Below are positions 54,758 to 64,000 of a DNA stretch of 64,000 nucleotides, one piece after another; positions within the stretch are counted from its first letter, which is position 1, and every line of letters starts with the position of its first letter. The DNA is from Lactarius indigo. Taxonomy: Eukaryota > Basidiomycota > Agaricomycetes > Russulales > Russulaceae. The stretch covers positions 2,046,001 through 2,110,000 of the forward strand of contig JAFKAC010000008.1 of assembly GCA_025766275.1 (NCBI GenBank), given 5' to 3'. The notes under the pieces were generated by a model. The model had not been told where the DNA came from and did no database searches. It saw only the letters and a program-made list of their open reading frames with translations. The position numbers were made by a program, and so were the translations under genes.

Positions 54758-55290
54758 GTGGTCGAGAGACCTTATAAATGGAATCCACCCGTCGTCCTCG
54801 GCGTCATCCCTGCGTATGACCAAGCCCTCGCCTACATTCGTTCCGACTTTGATATAGACGCAGCTACTCAAAGCGGAAGGCGACACGCTTCAGCTAAACA
54901 TAAAGAATGTGTGTTACCTACTGAGGGTCCAGAGGACGCAAAGAAGTGGCTAAGTGGGCTGAAGGTTTTGGGGCAAGCAAGTAAATCTGCGTGGTGAGTT
55001 GGAAGGCCGCCAATGGAATGGGTCTGCATTCTTACTCAACGTGACAGACGTGACTCCGAGTCTTGGTCACATTGGATATGGGCCAGGACGTTTATTCTGA
55101 CCTCGTCAGCGAAACCAAGACTCGTATATTGCCTGACCCCTCCGTTCTCAATATTCCATTCTAATCAAACTTTTAGATGGTGCGTCTTCACGTGATGTAC
55201 GTCACTCCGGACGGCTTTCCTATGCTCCGACCAGCAGTTGACTTGCATGGATCTTTTTGGAGGCCTTGCTGAAGAATACTGTCCTTCATG
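54758..55290 (+). pseudogene. Mitochondrial ribosomal protein mL38 (MRPL35-like) remnant
   Basis: Fragments in several frames match mL38, a PEBP-fold protein of the mitochondrial large ribosomal subunit, in order. KWNPPVVLGVIPAYDQALAY is the start of the conserved N-terminal region. EDAKKWLSGLKVLGQASK is followed, in another frame, by VVSWKAANGMGL. Then come VMYVTPDGFPML and VDLHGSF, similar to the PDxLP...xDLxxxF stretch. Stops and frame changes between them show decay. There is no C-terminal PEBP core. Confidence 0.55.
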
Positions 55291-55436
55291 CAAGAGCAAA
55301 GGGGAAGATTGCGCTAGTCGAGACCTGCGTCTTCTTTGTACGAGCGGGTCTAGTCCTGTGCCGAGACAGTTGATTGAGTTGACCATGTTTAGACGCGCCC
55401 AAGTCCTACGCGACCTCATTCCACCCTGAGCTGGAT

Positions 55437-55860
55437 CCTACCACTTATTCGACGCCTGCACAATCTGAATCACCCCCAGACGTTCCGGACGAGAAGAACC
55501 TATCATTCTCATCATGTGAACACCAGGATTATGTAACGTTCTCAATACAGTAAGCTCGTTCGCCTCTGCGACATTTGATGGCTTGCGCCCTTCCATCGCA
55601 CATATGTCCTACGTGCCTCGCGCCCTACACGAGGGACACCATACCATCGCTATATCCTGCTGCTACTTCCCCATGCACCCGACTGCCAAGTTCTCGCCCC
55701 CACCCGTCCACTCACACGAAGTGTTTTTGATGTACGACAATTTTGTGCAGGAATACGCACCCGGTGCTGATGGCGAAGTAGTGGGAGCATATGTGGCACT
55801 AATGCGATGCCCGCAGCGGTTGCTGTGCTACGCACTGGGTTAACCTGTCTTCTACTGCGT
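55437..55860 (+). pseudogene. Duplicated unknown gene fragment, copy 2
   Basis: The partner of 43740-44230. The longest frame (from 55583) reads TIAISCCYFPMHPTAKFSPP, then EVFLMYDNFVQEYAPGADGE, then VVGAYVALMRC. It is coding-like but of no family I recognise. The copy at 43.7 kb is more broken. Confidence 0.35.
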
Positions 55861-56399
55861 TGAAAGAAATAGATTTAAATTTACCGTATCGGCGGTGGCA
55901 AGATCACTTCTTTCTTGTCATGATTTTACTTCTTGTGGGTGACTCTCGTCAACAGCTGTGCCGGGGCCAGACAGAATCCAGGTCCCGCTGTTATACACAA
56001 AGTTACACGTGAACTCAAGATTACCGGACACTATCACGTGGACATGATGCGGGCCCGTGAGCTTTCCCTACCTTAGTGTCCACATTTCAGGAATTATATA
56101 TTTACTATGCAATTGGTTCTTCGTGTCGGTACCATATCACAGGGCACTATATCTCGGTGTGTGGGGAAGCCTCCTTAACAAACCAAGCCTTAAACAGACA
56201 AACGACACCTTCAGGAGCCAGAACATGTGCAGAAAGACGCAATCTCACGGGACCATCTGGCTACTCTCATGGCAACGAGCAACGAGCATGCTTCCACGTT
56301 GGGCCGAATATGGTAATTCAGTGATCGGAGCCACTGCGGTTGTGCTGGTGTACGTACTCTGTAGTGGGTTGTGAAGCGCTCCCACGCCGGGCCGCGAGT
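55861..56399. other. Unassigned spacer before copy E
   Basis: No gene recognised. The leader block of copy E begins at about 56400. Confidence 0.3.
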
Positions 56400-56575
56400 A
56401 CGTTCCCGAGGGAATCACCCTATTTCATTATCCATCAGCGCCCTTCCTATTTGTGCAGGCACCATGACAGGGCTTTATCAACAATGCTGAGAGTTCGGGC
56501 GACCGCTCCTATCGCCCACATTTCTCCCCTTCCGTCGCTGTTGATTCTTATTCTTTGTCTTGATTTATATCTGTC

Positions 56576-58543
56576 ATGCCCGCATTAATTCCCGTGGATA
56601 ACACCCTTGGAGCGTTACTCATCGGGACCGTCCTTTCGTCTATGTGCGCTCATTATCTGTAATACAATTTCGCACTGCCTCATCGAGCCCGATCGGCCAC
56701 GTAGTTTGTATGGAGTCACCTGGTTGCAAGTCTATTACTACTATAATAGTCACTGCTCAAGGGATCGTTGGCCTCTGAAGTCCTTTGTGAGTCCCACTAC
56801 GTGCGGCGTCCCTGCTCGGGATCTTAATGAAGCTTTTGCAGGTCGCTTTTTTGATGTATACCGTGATATTTTCGAGAGCTTCGCTGTCCAATGCATGATG
56901 ATAACGTCATCTTCGACTAGGCTCGTCGACACGGTCAACCTAGTTTTTGTTGTTCATGAGCCCTATCGAGATATCATCACAAATTTCGGGGATTACGAAT
57001 CCAGCGCACTCAGACAGCTCTCATGGTAAGCCCGGCCGTTACAAGGTACTGTTCTGGTTGACATTCCTGTGTGACATTTAGGGGTCAATCTGTACGTCTG
57101 CCGTGACACAAAGCTCCTCCTGGGACTCACAAAAGCGAACACCTTTCTCAAGGCGATAACTTTATCTACCAGTGCGCCATTTTGTTTTGACCAATTATCG
57201 CCCGATTCTTATGCATAGGTAACAGATGTTCTTGAAGTTTCAGTACAGCAGTACGTTTGATGCAGTGATCATGGGGCAACTCTCACTGAAAGGACGTAGT
57301 TTCTACGCGTATAGGATCTATCGTCGTGAGTTCACTGGTGTTTTTCATCTGTATGAGACTTATCCTCTTCCAGTTGGCAGGGGTTCGCCATACCTGCCAG
57401 CAGCGATCGTACGCTACGCAATTTACTCGGAACTGTGACCTACTCACACGAGCAGTCTGTCGTCTCACTGACCGAAGTCGGTGAGTTCCTCCGCAGCGGC
57501 GTGCCTCGAGACTTTCACCTTGTTTTAACCGACTTTGGTAAGGTATTGGGATCGGTGTGTTTCTCCCCTTTGTCCCTTTATTTGTAGGTCGCTAAAGCAT
57601 TACCCTCGTCTTCAGTGTACAGTACAAAAGTGTCAGCCGTCGTTCCGCGTGTTCTTCCCCCTTTTTTTCTCACGGGTTTTTCAAAATAGCCTGAAGCACA
57701 TACACGACTCGAGCAGTCGCTTTGAGGTGCGTTTTCCCCTCGTCTGACTATGTGGACTGCAATCCCTAATTGCCGTTCATGCCAGGAGTTTTTAATTCCC
57801 ACATTATCCTGCAAGGTCCTCTGCGACATCCTTATCACTGTTGGGATGGTTTATTACCTCTTGAGTAAACGCACTCAAGTTCGGAGGTACGTTTGTGCCC
57901 GAACATTGCAAAAATCGGTTTACACTGGCTATCTCGCTAGAACGAACAACGTGTTGAACCTTCTTGCGATTTATTCCATCAATTGCGGCACACTTCACTT
58001 GTGAGCCAATGCGCCGATCGACGTTGACACCTTTTCTGACAACTGTGCCACTGTGCAGAGTGTTTGCCATCTCTTGTGTCACCGTGGTAAGTTCACATTT
58101 ACCACCTGTGTCCTCTTGTCAAATATTGACCCCTTGAGCAAAGCTCGCCAAGTATCGAGATACGCTCATATACGTCCCGTCCCTTTTCATTATGATTCGA
58201 CTCTCACTCTGCGCATTCATGTCCATGTGCGCCTTCTTTGTTCGTTATTCCTTTGTGATATTTCCTGACATTCCTCCCCAGCCTGAACTCGCGTGATACC
58301 CTCCGCGAAACGCTCGACGCACGGGAAGATATTATTGTCATGGTCACGAGCCGGGGTCCCACAGTCCCATGCGACACGCAAAATACAACAGAAGCTAGCA
58401 CAAACACGGCAGTCTCGGAGGGTGTCCCACTTCCAAATTTCTCTGACACGTCGTTCCCAGACAGCGTGATAGCTTTCAACAGAGAAAAGTACCCGGGGTC
58501 TTCGATTGATGGTATGAGCGGGCAGATATATAAAAACCATTAG
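56576..58543 (+). CDS. DUF6534-type membrane protein, copy E
   Basis: VDNTLGALLIGTVLSS at the start, then YGVTWLQVYYYYNSHCS, WPLKSF, the micro-exon GTCGCTTTTTTGAT, LVDTVNLVF, and a small exon TTTCTACGCGTATAGGATCT encoding FYAYRIYR. Next are VYYLLSKRTQVRR, NVLNLLAIYSINCG, and the C-terminal LNSRDTLRETLDARED. The tail ends DSVIAFNREKYPGSSIDGM. The tail is the most diverged of the set (IIVMVTSRGPTVPCDTQNTT). No clear lesion was seen; middle exons were not all resolved. An 8-codon upstream ORF starts at 56464. Confidence 0.65.
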
Positions 58544-59338
58544 GCTACGCATTGACGCTTTTCTTGCGTGCGTACCGTCATCCCGCTTGCCTGGGCCCTG
58601 GTGGGGCTACTGTATACAATCCAAAAAAATTCGGAAGACTGTTTTGTTTTTGACTGTCCTGTACCCATAGAAACTGTAGCTTTGTCTGCGAAGAGACAGC
58701 TGGCTGTCACGTGATGACCAATCACTCTCAGGCTTGCAATGCAAACGTTGCTAAGTTACTGTGAACTACTTGGTAAACCATGATCTCTATCGTGCTCTGA
58801 AATGTATCCAAACAACTCTAGATGACCTCCCCGGCTGACTTCCCGAACCAGCGGGCACAATCAAGCTTCGCACCATGGTAAGCAAGATGGTAAGTTCCAT
58901 CTGTTCATTACATAGTTACACCAAGAGTTACACTGCGTCCAGCTAACTCCGAGTCGGCGACTATACAGAAGTGACGGAACCTAAATTCCCACTCTCTTGC
59001 TGGGAAAAGTGAGCTGAGTTACCTATCCGGGTAAATTCCAAGGACAATGAATTCCCATGTCCTAGGTAGACCCAAATCGACGGAACCGCTGGCCAGTGAC
59101 ACTCTTCATACGGTTTGATATGCTTTCCCTCAGTTTGACAGCTCCTGAGTTACTGGGCCTGACGTATGCCGTTTTCTCATGGTTGTTGTTAGGAACGTTT
59201 ACGCAGTATCACACGCGCAGCTATAATCATAATATCACTTACGAACTCACTGTTGCTACGAATACCTCATTGGAATTGATCGATAGCATCAAACTCGGTG
59301 TGACTTAGGTTGGTCCAAAAATGCACTATACGCTCCCC
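58544..59338. other. Unassigned spacer
   Basis: No recognisable gene or repeat between copy E and the long-TIR element. Confidence 0.35.
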
Positions 59339-61730
59339 TACATCAGGAAAAATGGTAATATATGTTAAGAAATAAGCTGTTTTTCCGATTTTCCAAAATT
59401 GTTAAGATAGGTGAGATAAAAACCTCCCTCCAAATTTCCAGTTAGATTTGGTAAAATCTTACCAAATATCTGAATAAATGGACATATCTCAGCATATATT
59501 GGGTGAATATGTCCAAAATTGCATCACAAACAGCAGAGTATTTTAGTTGCAAACAAGGGCACTCAGTTATAGTTGCATCCAAAAAACAATAATATATTGT
59601 AACTAATAAGAGTACATGAAACTACAATTGATACAGGGTAAGTGAGGGCAGTGACATGGTCATGGCAATGGCCGATGTGTGGCGGGGTGGCAGTGGGACG
59701 GGTAGCGGCGGTGTCATGGATTGCCATAGGCCTGCAGGTTCAATATAAGAAAAAAAACAAAACCAAAAAATAAAAATAAAACTTATCTAAATATTGAGCC
59801 AAGTGTGTGGCAGCGACATTGCCACGACCGGCGTGGTGGTAAGCGAGGGAGACAGTGGTCCTGCACGAGTTCAACATTAAAAGAAAAAAAAAAGAAAAAA
59901 AAAAAAGAAAAAAAAAAAGAAAAACTTATCTAGATTTGTGGAGCCGAGGTAGGAGGGCGTGGGGTCACAACAGGGCTTGCACGTAGCAAGTCGGCACTGT
60001 GGTGGGGGTCTTGCGTCCATGTTGGGAATGTCGCTGTGGACCAGCGTGGTGGAAAGGCGAAGTCATTGAGGCACGGCAGTTGGAGGGGATGGCGTGGTGC
60101 CGTTGTCCTGTCTTGCATGTGGTGAGGTGGTGGCGAGGACCTGCGAGGTGAGGTGCGAGGTACATTGCATGCGCTGGAGAAGCAAGATGAGAAAAAGAAA
60201 AAGAAAAAGAGAGAAAAAAAAAACATATCTTGTCTGCTGGGCCAAAGCCCAGCTCGTCGTCAGCCGCCTCTTCGTGATGAGTGTGGTGAGGAACGGCGGC
60301 GGCGGGCGTTGGGGCTGAGGAAGGGAGGTGGCGGCTTGCATAGCCGGCACTCGCCACAGACGAGCGAGGTGTGGGCGTCATCCTTGCGTACAGCGGGTGT
60401 GGTGGTAGATCCTTGAGTGGCCCATTAAAAGAAAACAAAAAAAAAAAAACGTACCATTGGCTGCATCTTGTGTTGGCCGTGGGAGTGGAGGTCACACTGG
60501 CCGGGCTGAGATGGTGGTGGTGTGGGCGGGTGCAGTGGCCTGGATATCAGCGTGATGAGAGACGAGAAAAAAAAAAAGACTTACTATATCCAAGATGTAG
60601 GAGGGAGGTGACGTGGCGACTGGGCATGGCGACTTAGAAAAAAATCGTCAAGCGGAGGCTTAATCTGTGGCGTGAACGCATGAACACCCACTCACTCCAT
60701 TTCCTCTCAACGCTCCCCCACCTGGGGTTTTTTTTTCTTCTCTTCCCACCACGCACGCAGGCCACCTCCACAGCCTACGCCAGAGGAAAGACGCGGTTGG
60801 GGAAGAGCCGGACTTCGGCTCAATGCATAAGTTTTTTTTTTTTTTCTTTTTTTTCTTTTTTTCTTTCATTCTTTTTTTCCGTTTGCAGGACCCCCCGTGC
60901 ACATGAACCACCACGGCCGTGGCCATACCGGCCTCATCACTACCCCCGACGCGGTACACCATGCCCCGACCGCCAACCCGCCACCACGCCGCCCCAACCT
61001 GGCGTCCAAGACCCCGCCACCCCCAACTTAACACCACGCCGCCCTGTTATATCACGCAAGACCCCGCTGCCGTCGCCGCTGACCTGCCACGCCACGCCAA
61101 TGCAGTGTGCAAGACCCTGCCACCACCGACCCGCCACGCCACGCCAGTACGCCCACCACCACCTGCGCCACGCCACCCCAACACACCACGCAAGACCCCA
61201 CCACGTGGCCTCAAGACCCTGCCACCGCCGACCCGCCACGCTGCCTCATCACGGCATGCAAGGCCCCGTCACGCGGTTTCAAGACCCCGGCGCCACCACT
61301 GCCCCAGCACGCAGCTTCAAGACTCCGCCACTACTGGCATACCCCCACACCATCCTGACATGCCACGCAAGACCCCCACTGCTACCATGTTTCCATAATA
61401 CATTAATCAAACTGTAGTTACATGTACTCTTCTCAGTCAAATATATTATTGTTTTTTGAATGGAGCTACAGTTCACTAAGTTGCACTGAAGTGCTTTGCT
61501 GGATGTGATGTAAATTTGGACACATCCAGTCAAAACATACTGAACATGTGTTCATTTATGCAGATATTTGGTAATATTTCCCAAAATATAACTAGATATT
61601 AGAGGGGAGGTCTTTATCTTGCCAATTTTTCACAACTTTTGAAAAATCATAGCAATTATTCATATATTACCATTTTTCTAAAAGTTTCTAAATTTTTTAA
61701 AAATTCTAGGATACCGTTTTTCCTGATGTA
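59339..61730. mobile_element. Long-TIR foldback element of about 2.4 kb
   Basis: The outer arms of about 250 bp (59339-59585 and 61480-61730) are inverted copies. TACATCAGGAAAAA, a GGTA...TATATG block, TAAAAACCTCCC / TAAAGACCTCCC, TACCAAATATCTG, ATAAATG and the TGTCCAAA...CATCACA block occur in the same order. The inside has no transposase. Its left half is G-rich on the plus strand with five A-runs (59746, 59880, 60186, 60428, 60563). Its right half is C-rich with T-runs (60727, 60830), so the whole can fold back on itself. No clear target duplication was found. It is AT-rich at the ends and GC-rich inside. Confidence 0.75.
59640..61400. repeat. Modules of GC-rich block plus homopolymer run
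   Basis: The left half, read on the minus strand, and the right half, read on the plus strand, show the same order: a CCACC/CGCCAC-rich block of 80-150 bp, then (G)ATAAGT, a T-run of 12-45 nt, and an acceptor-like CAG before the next C-rich block. CTGCAGG near 59731, GTGCAGG near 59863 and TTTGCAGG at about 60890 are examples. Frames through them give only Pro/His/Thr-rich or Lys/Phe-rich peptides. Confidence 0.6.
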
Positions 61731-62844
61731 CGCAAGCCCCTACGACCTTGTTTTTCGTGCCGGATAGTTGCCTCTTCAATCTCAATTCGCAACTGTCAGC
61801 TACATGTATGGCCTACTAATCTCTCTCTCCCTCTCTTCGCCTATCAGAAGAGGGTACCTAGTTCATCGTCTATGGGCTTTGTAGCAGCATAGCAGGACGG
61901 CGCACGTGCGCCACTTGTTGCTTTGGCGGAACATTGATCTATGCAAACGAAATCGGCACCTAATCGGTCGCATACTTGGCCGCAGCATCAACTCGTTGCG
62001 CCCCAAGCATTCGGTGCTGCTTCATCACCCACGTTGTCCCCCGATTCCCCGGCTGTTACCGGTTTATTATGGCGGCGTGTTGCTGTTTCACCCCTTCGAC
62101 CTTGACTCTCACTTATAATTCCTCTTTGGCGTGGCAATGCTACTCGTATTCGTAGCATTGTCGCTTGTCGCATTACTAAATCTCGATCTCGTTGTCATTG
62201 TTGGGCTTACTCAGGTAACTTCTGGTAAGGGGAATCGCATCGTTCTTCCAGCTGTGGGCGGACTACGCCGAATGGCACAGCGGGACATAGTGCCTAGCCT
62301 CTGTGTGAGAAGGGCACTCGGGCTGTCTATCTCACTTTGTGCATCCGTCTCCCACCCGCTCTCAGGCTGAGGATAAAGGTCAGTACAGTACGCTCAGAGG
62401 TGGGTAAAGAGGTCAGTAGCGGTTTCGAGCCTACGGCACCACCGGTTTCATGACTTGACAGCTGGCGAGGAAACGCCAGACCCAAACGTACTAAGCACTT
62501 TTTTTTGTTTCATCTTGAGGTGGGACAAATAATGGGCCGAGTCTACCTTGGAGCTTCCAGTGATCTGTCAGCAATCTGTCATGATCCGGTGATTGCTGTT
62601 GGATTGCTGAAATGTATTGTGCTGTTCAAGTAACTGACTGTCTCCGTACTGTATTTCTCTATTAAAGTATGGCACACTGATACACTGGCACGGCACCCAC
62701 AGAGCTGTGAAAGAGGAGCTTGTGGCCGCGTCAGGACCTTACAAATTCGGTGCCATGTCTCAAGGTACAAAGATAACCAGAGTACAGTAAACCAGGTGCT
62801 GAAACTTGATGGAACGTAAGGACTGTGGGCTGTGAATTGCTCCC
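61731..62844. other. Unassigned spacer before copy F
   Basis: No gene recognised. Leader sequence of copy F starts at about 62845. Confidence 0.35.
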
Positions 62845-63032
62845 GTGCACACGCTCCTGATGGGATCATTATTCGTGGCTGTCTGCCGTCCCCTCTCTAT
62901 TCGTGCAGGCGCCATGACGGATCCATTTATCTAACAGCGAGCGAGTTCGGTAATCGACTGCTCTCATTGCCTGCCCTTTCTCCCCTCCGTTGCTGTCGAC
63001 TCTTATTCTCTCTTTCTTGACTTATATTAGCC

Positions 63033-64000
63033 ATGCCCGCATCACTCCCTGTGGACAACACCCTCGGGGCGTTGTTCATCGGCACAGTCCTCTCGTCTAT
63101 GTGCGTCTCACTGTCTGTAATACAACGTCGCAGGACCTGATCGGCCGTGTAGTTTGTATGGCGTTACTTGGTTACAGTTTTTTTCCTACTATAATAGCCA
63201 CTGCTCAAGGGATCGGTGGTCTCTAAAGTCCTTTGTGAGTGCGCCCACGGGCGACGTCCCATACTTTGGGATCTTAATGAAACTTTTGCAGGTCGCTTTT
63301 TTGATGTATATATCTTCGAAAGCTTCGCTATCCAACGCACGATGATGACACCATCTTTGACTAGGATCGTTGACACGGCCAACCTAGGTTTCGTTATTCA
63401 TGAGACTTATCGTGTCGTCGTCACAAATTTTGGGGACTATAAATCCAACGCATTAAAACAACCACCATGGTACGCCGCTCCAAAAAGTACTGTTCTAGCC
63501 GGGGTTCTCATGGGCGTCTAGGAGTCAAATCGTATGTCTGCCGTGACACGGAACTCGTCTCGAGACTTACGAAAGCAAATATCTCTCTGAAGGCGATCAC
63601 TTTATCTTCCAGTGCGCTAGTCCCTTGCGTCCAACTTTTTTCTGCAGTACTTATGTAATCAGTGGTTATTGATGTTTCCGCACAGCAGTACGTTTTCATG
63701 TGGTGCTCATGAAACAACTTTTACTGAAAGGGGCCTAGCTTCTACGCGTATAGGATCTACCGTCGTGAGTTTACTGGTTTTTTTTTTTTTTTTTTCATTT
63801 GCGTGAGACTTACTCTAGTCCAGTGGGCGGCAGTTCTGCATACCTGCCGACAGCGATCGTACGTATACGCAATTTGTTCGAAGCTGGCACCTACTCACGC
63901 GAGTAGTCTGCCGTGTCACTGGCCGCGTTCGGTGAGTTCCTCCTCAATAGCATCCCTCGGGACACCCACATTAATATTTTTTGAGGTTTTGGGACTGGTG
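63033..64000 (+). CDS. DUF6534-type membrane protein, copy F, cut by window end
   Basis: VDNTLGALFIGTVLSS, then YGVTWLQFFSYYNSHCS-like sequence, SLKSF, the micro-exon GTCGCTTTTTTGAT, IVDTANLGFVIHETYRVVV and TNFGDYKSNALKQPPW. The middle part continues to the end of the window. A 17-nt T-run near 63779 lies in an intron. The upstream ATG at 62914 gives a 6-codon uORF. The C-terminal half lies outside the window, so its integrity is unknown. Confidence 0.65.

Noticed and set aside
60660..61417. Pro/His/Thr-rich long frames in the foldback element
   Set aside because: All frames are open because of C-rich repeats; no start context or conserved motif.

Overview
The window looks like nuclear DNA of a mushroom-forming basidiomycete (Agaricomycetes). 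Genes are broken by many 45-75 nt introns with GTRNGY donors and CAG/TAG acceptors. The recognisable families are typical of that class: a TET/JBP-type dioxygenase on a mobile element, a C2-NACHT-WD40 NLR-like protein, a copper radical oxidase with WSC domains, a secreted LysM protein, and a cluster of DUF6534-type multi-membrane-span proteins. No transposase, tRNA, rRNA or CRISPR array was recognised. Exon boundaries were worked out by hand from splice signals, reading phase and family similarity; no alignment or search was run.

Layout. (1) About 1-11740 looks like one accessory mobile unit whose left end lies outside the window. It carries two divergent gene pairs: a TET/JBP dioxygenase (-) with an unknown 579-aa protein (+), and a broken Cys-cluster/acidic-tract gene (-) with a DFGMD-repeat protein (+). 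A 2.7 kb satellite of 43-44 bp monomers follows. The 7-mer CTGCCGA/TCGGCAG saturates the whole unit, in exons, introns and satellite, and becomes rare outside it. (2) 11.7-22.8 kb is gene-poor. It holds one DUF6534 gene (-), an intact LysM-protein gene, two decayed NAPE-PLD-like copies and a decayed USE1-like SNARE gene. (3) 22.9-28.2 kb is an apparently intact 8-exon NLR-like gene (-) with 14 near-identical WD40 repeats. (4) 29.57-30.37 kb is an 800 bp hAT deletion derivative with a perfect 8-bp target duplication. (5) 30.6-33.6 kb is an 11-exon WSC copper radical oxidase (-) with all active-site ligands. (6) 37-64 kb is an array of five more DUF6534 genes (+). It is interrupted by a LINE with 14-bp flanking repeats, two copies of a 120-bp MITE, a 359-bp insertion, an mL38 pseudogene and a 2.4 kb long-terminal-inverted-repeat element.

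The genes do not form one pathway. The right half is a tandemly expanded membrane-protein family being reshaped by insertions. The left end is a self-contained mobile module, and it is the best candidate for an undescribed system: a DNA-modifying-type enzyme carried with unknown partners and a dense CpG-containing DNA word.
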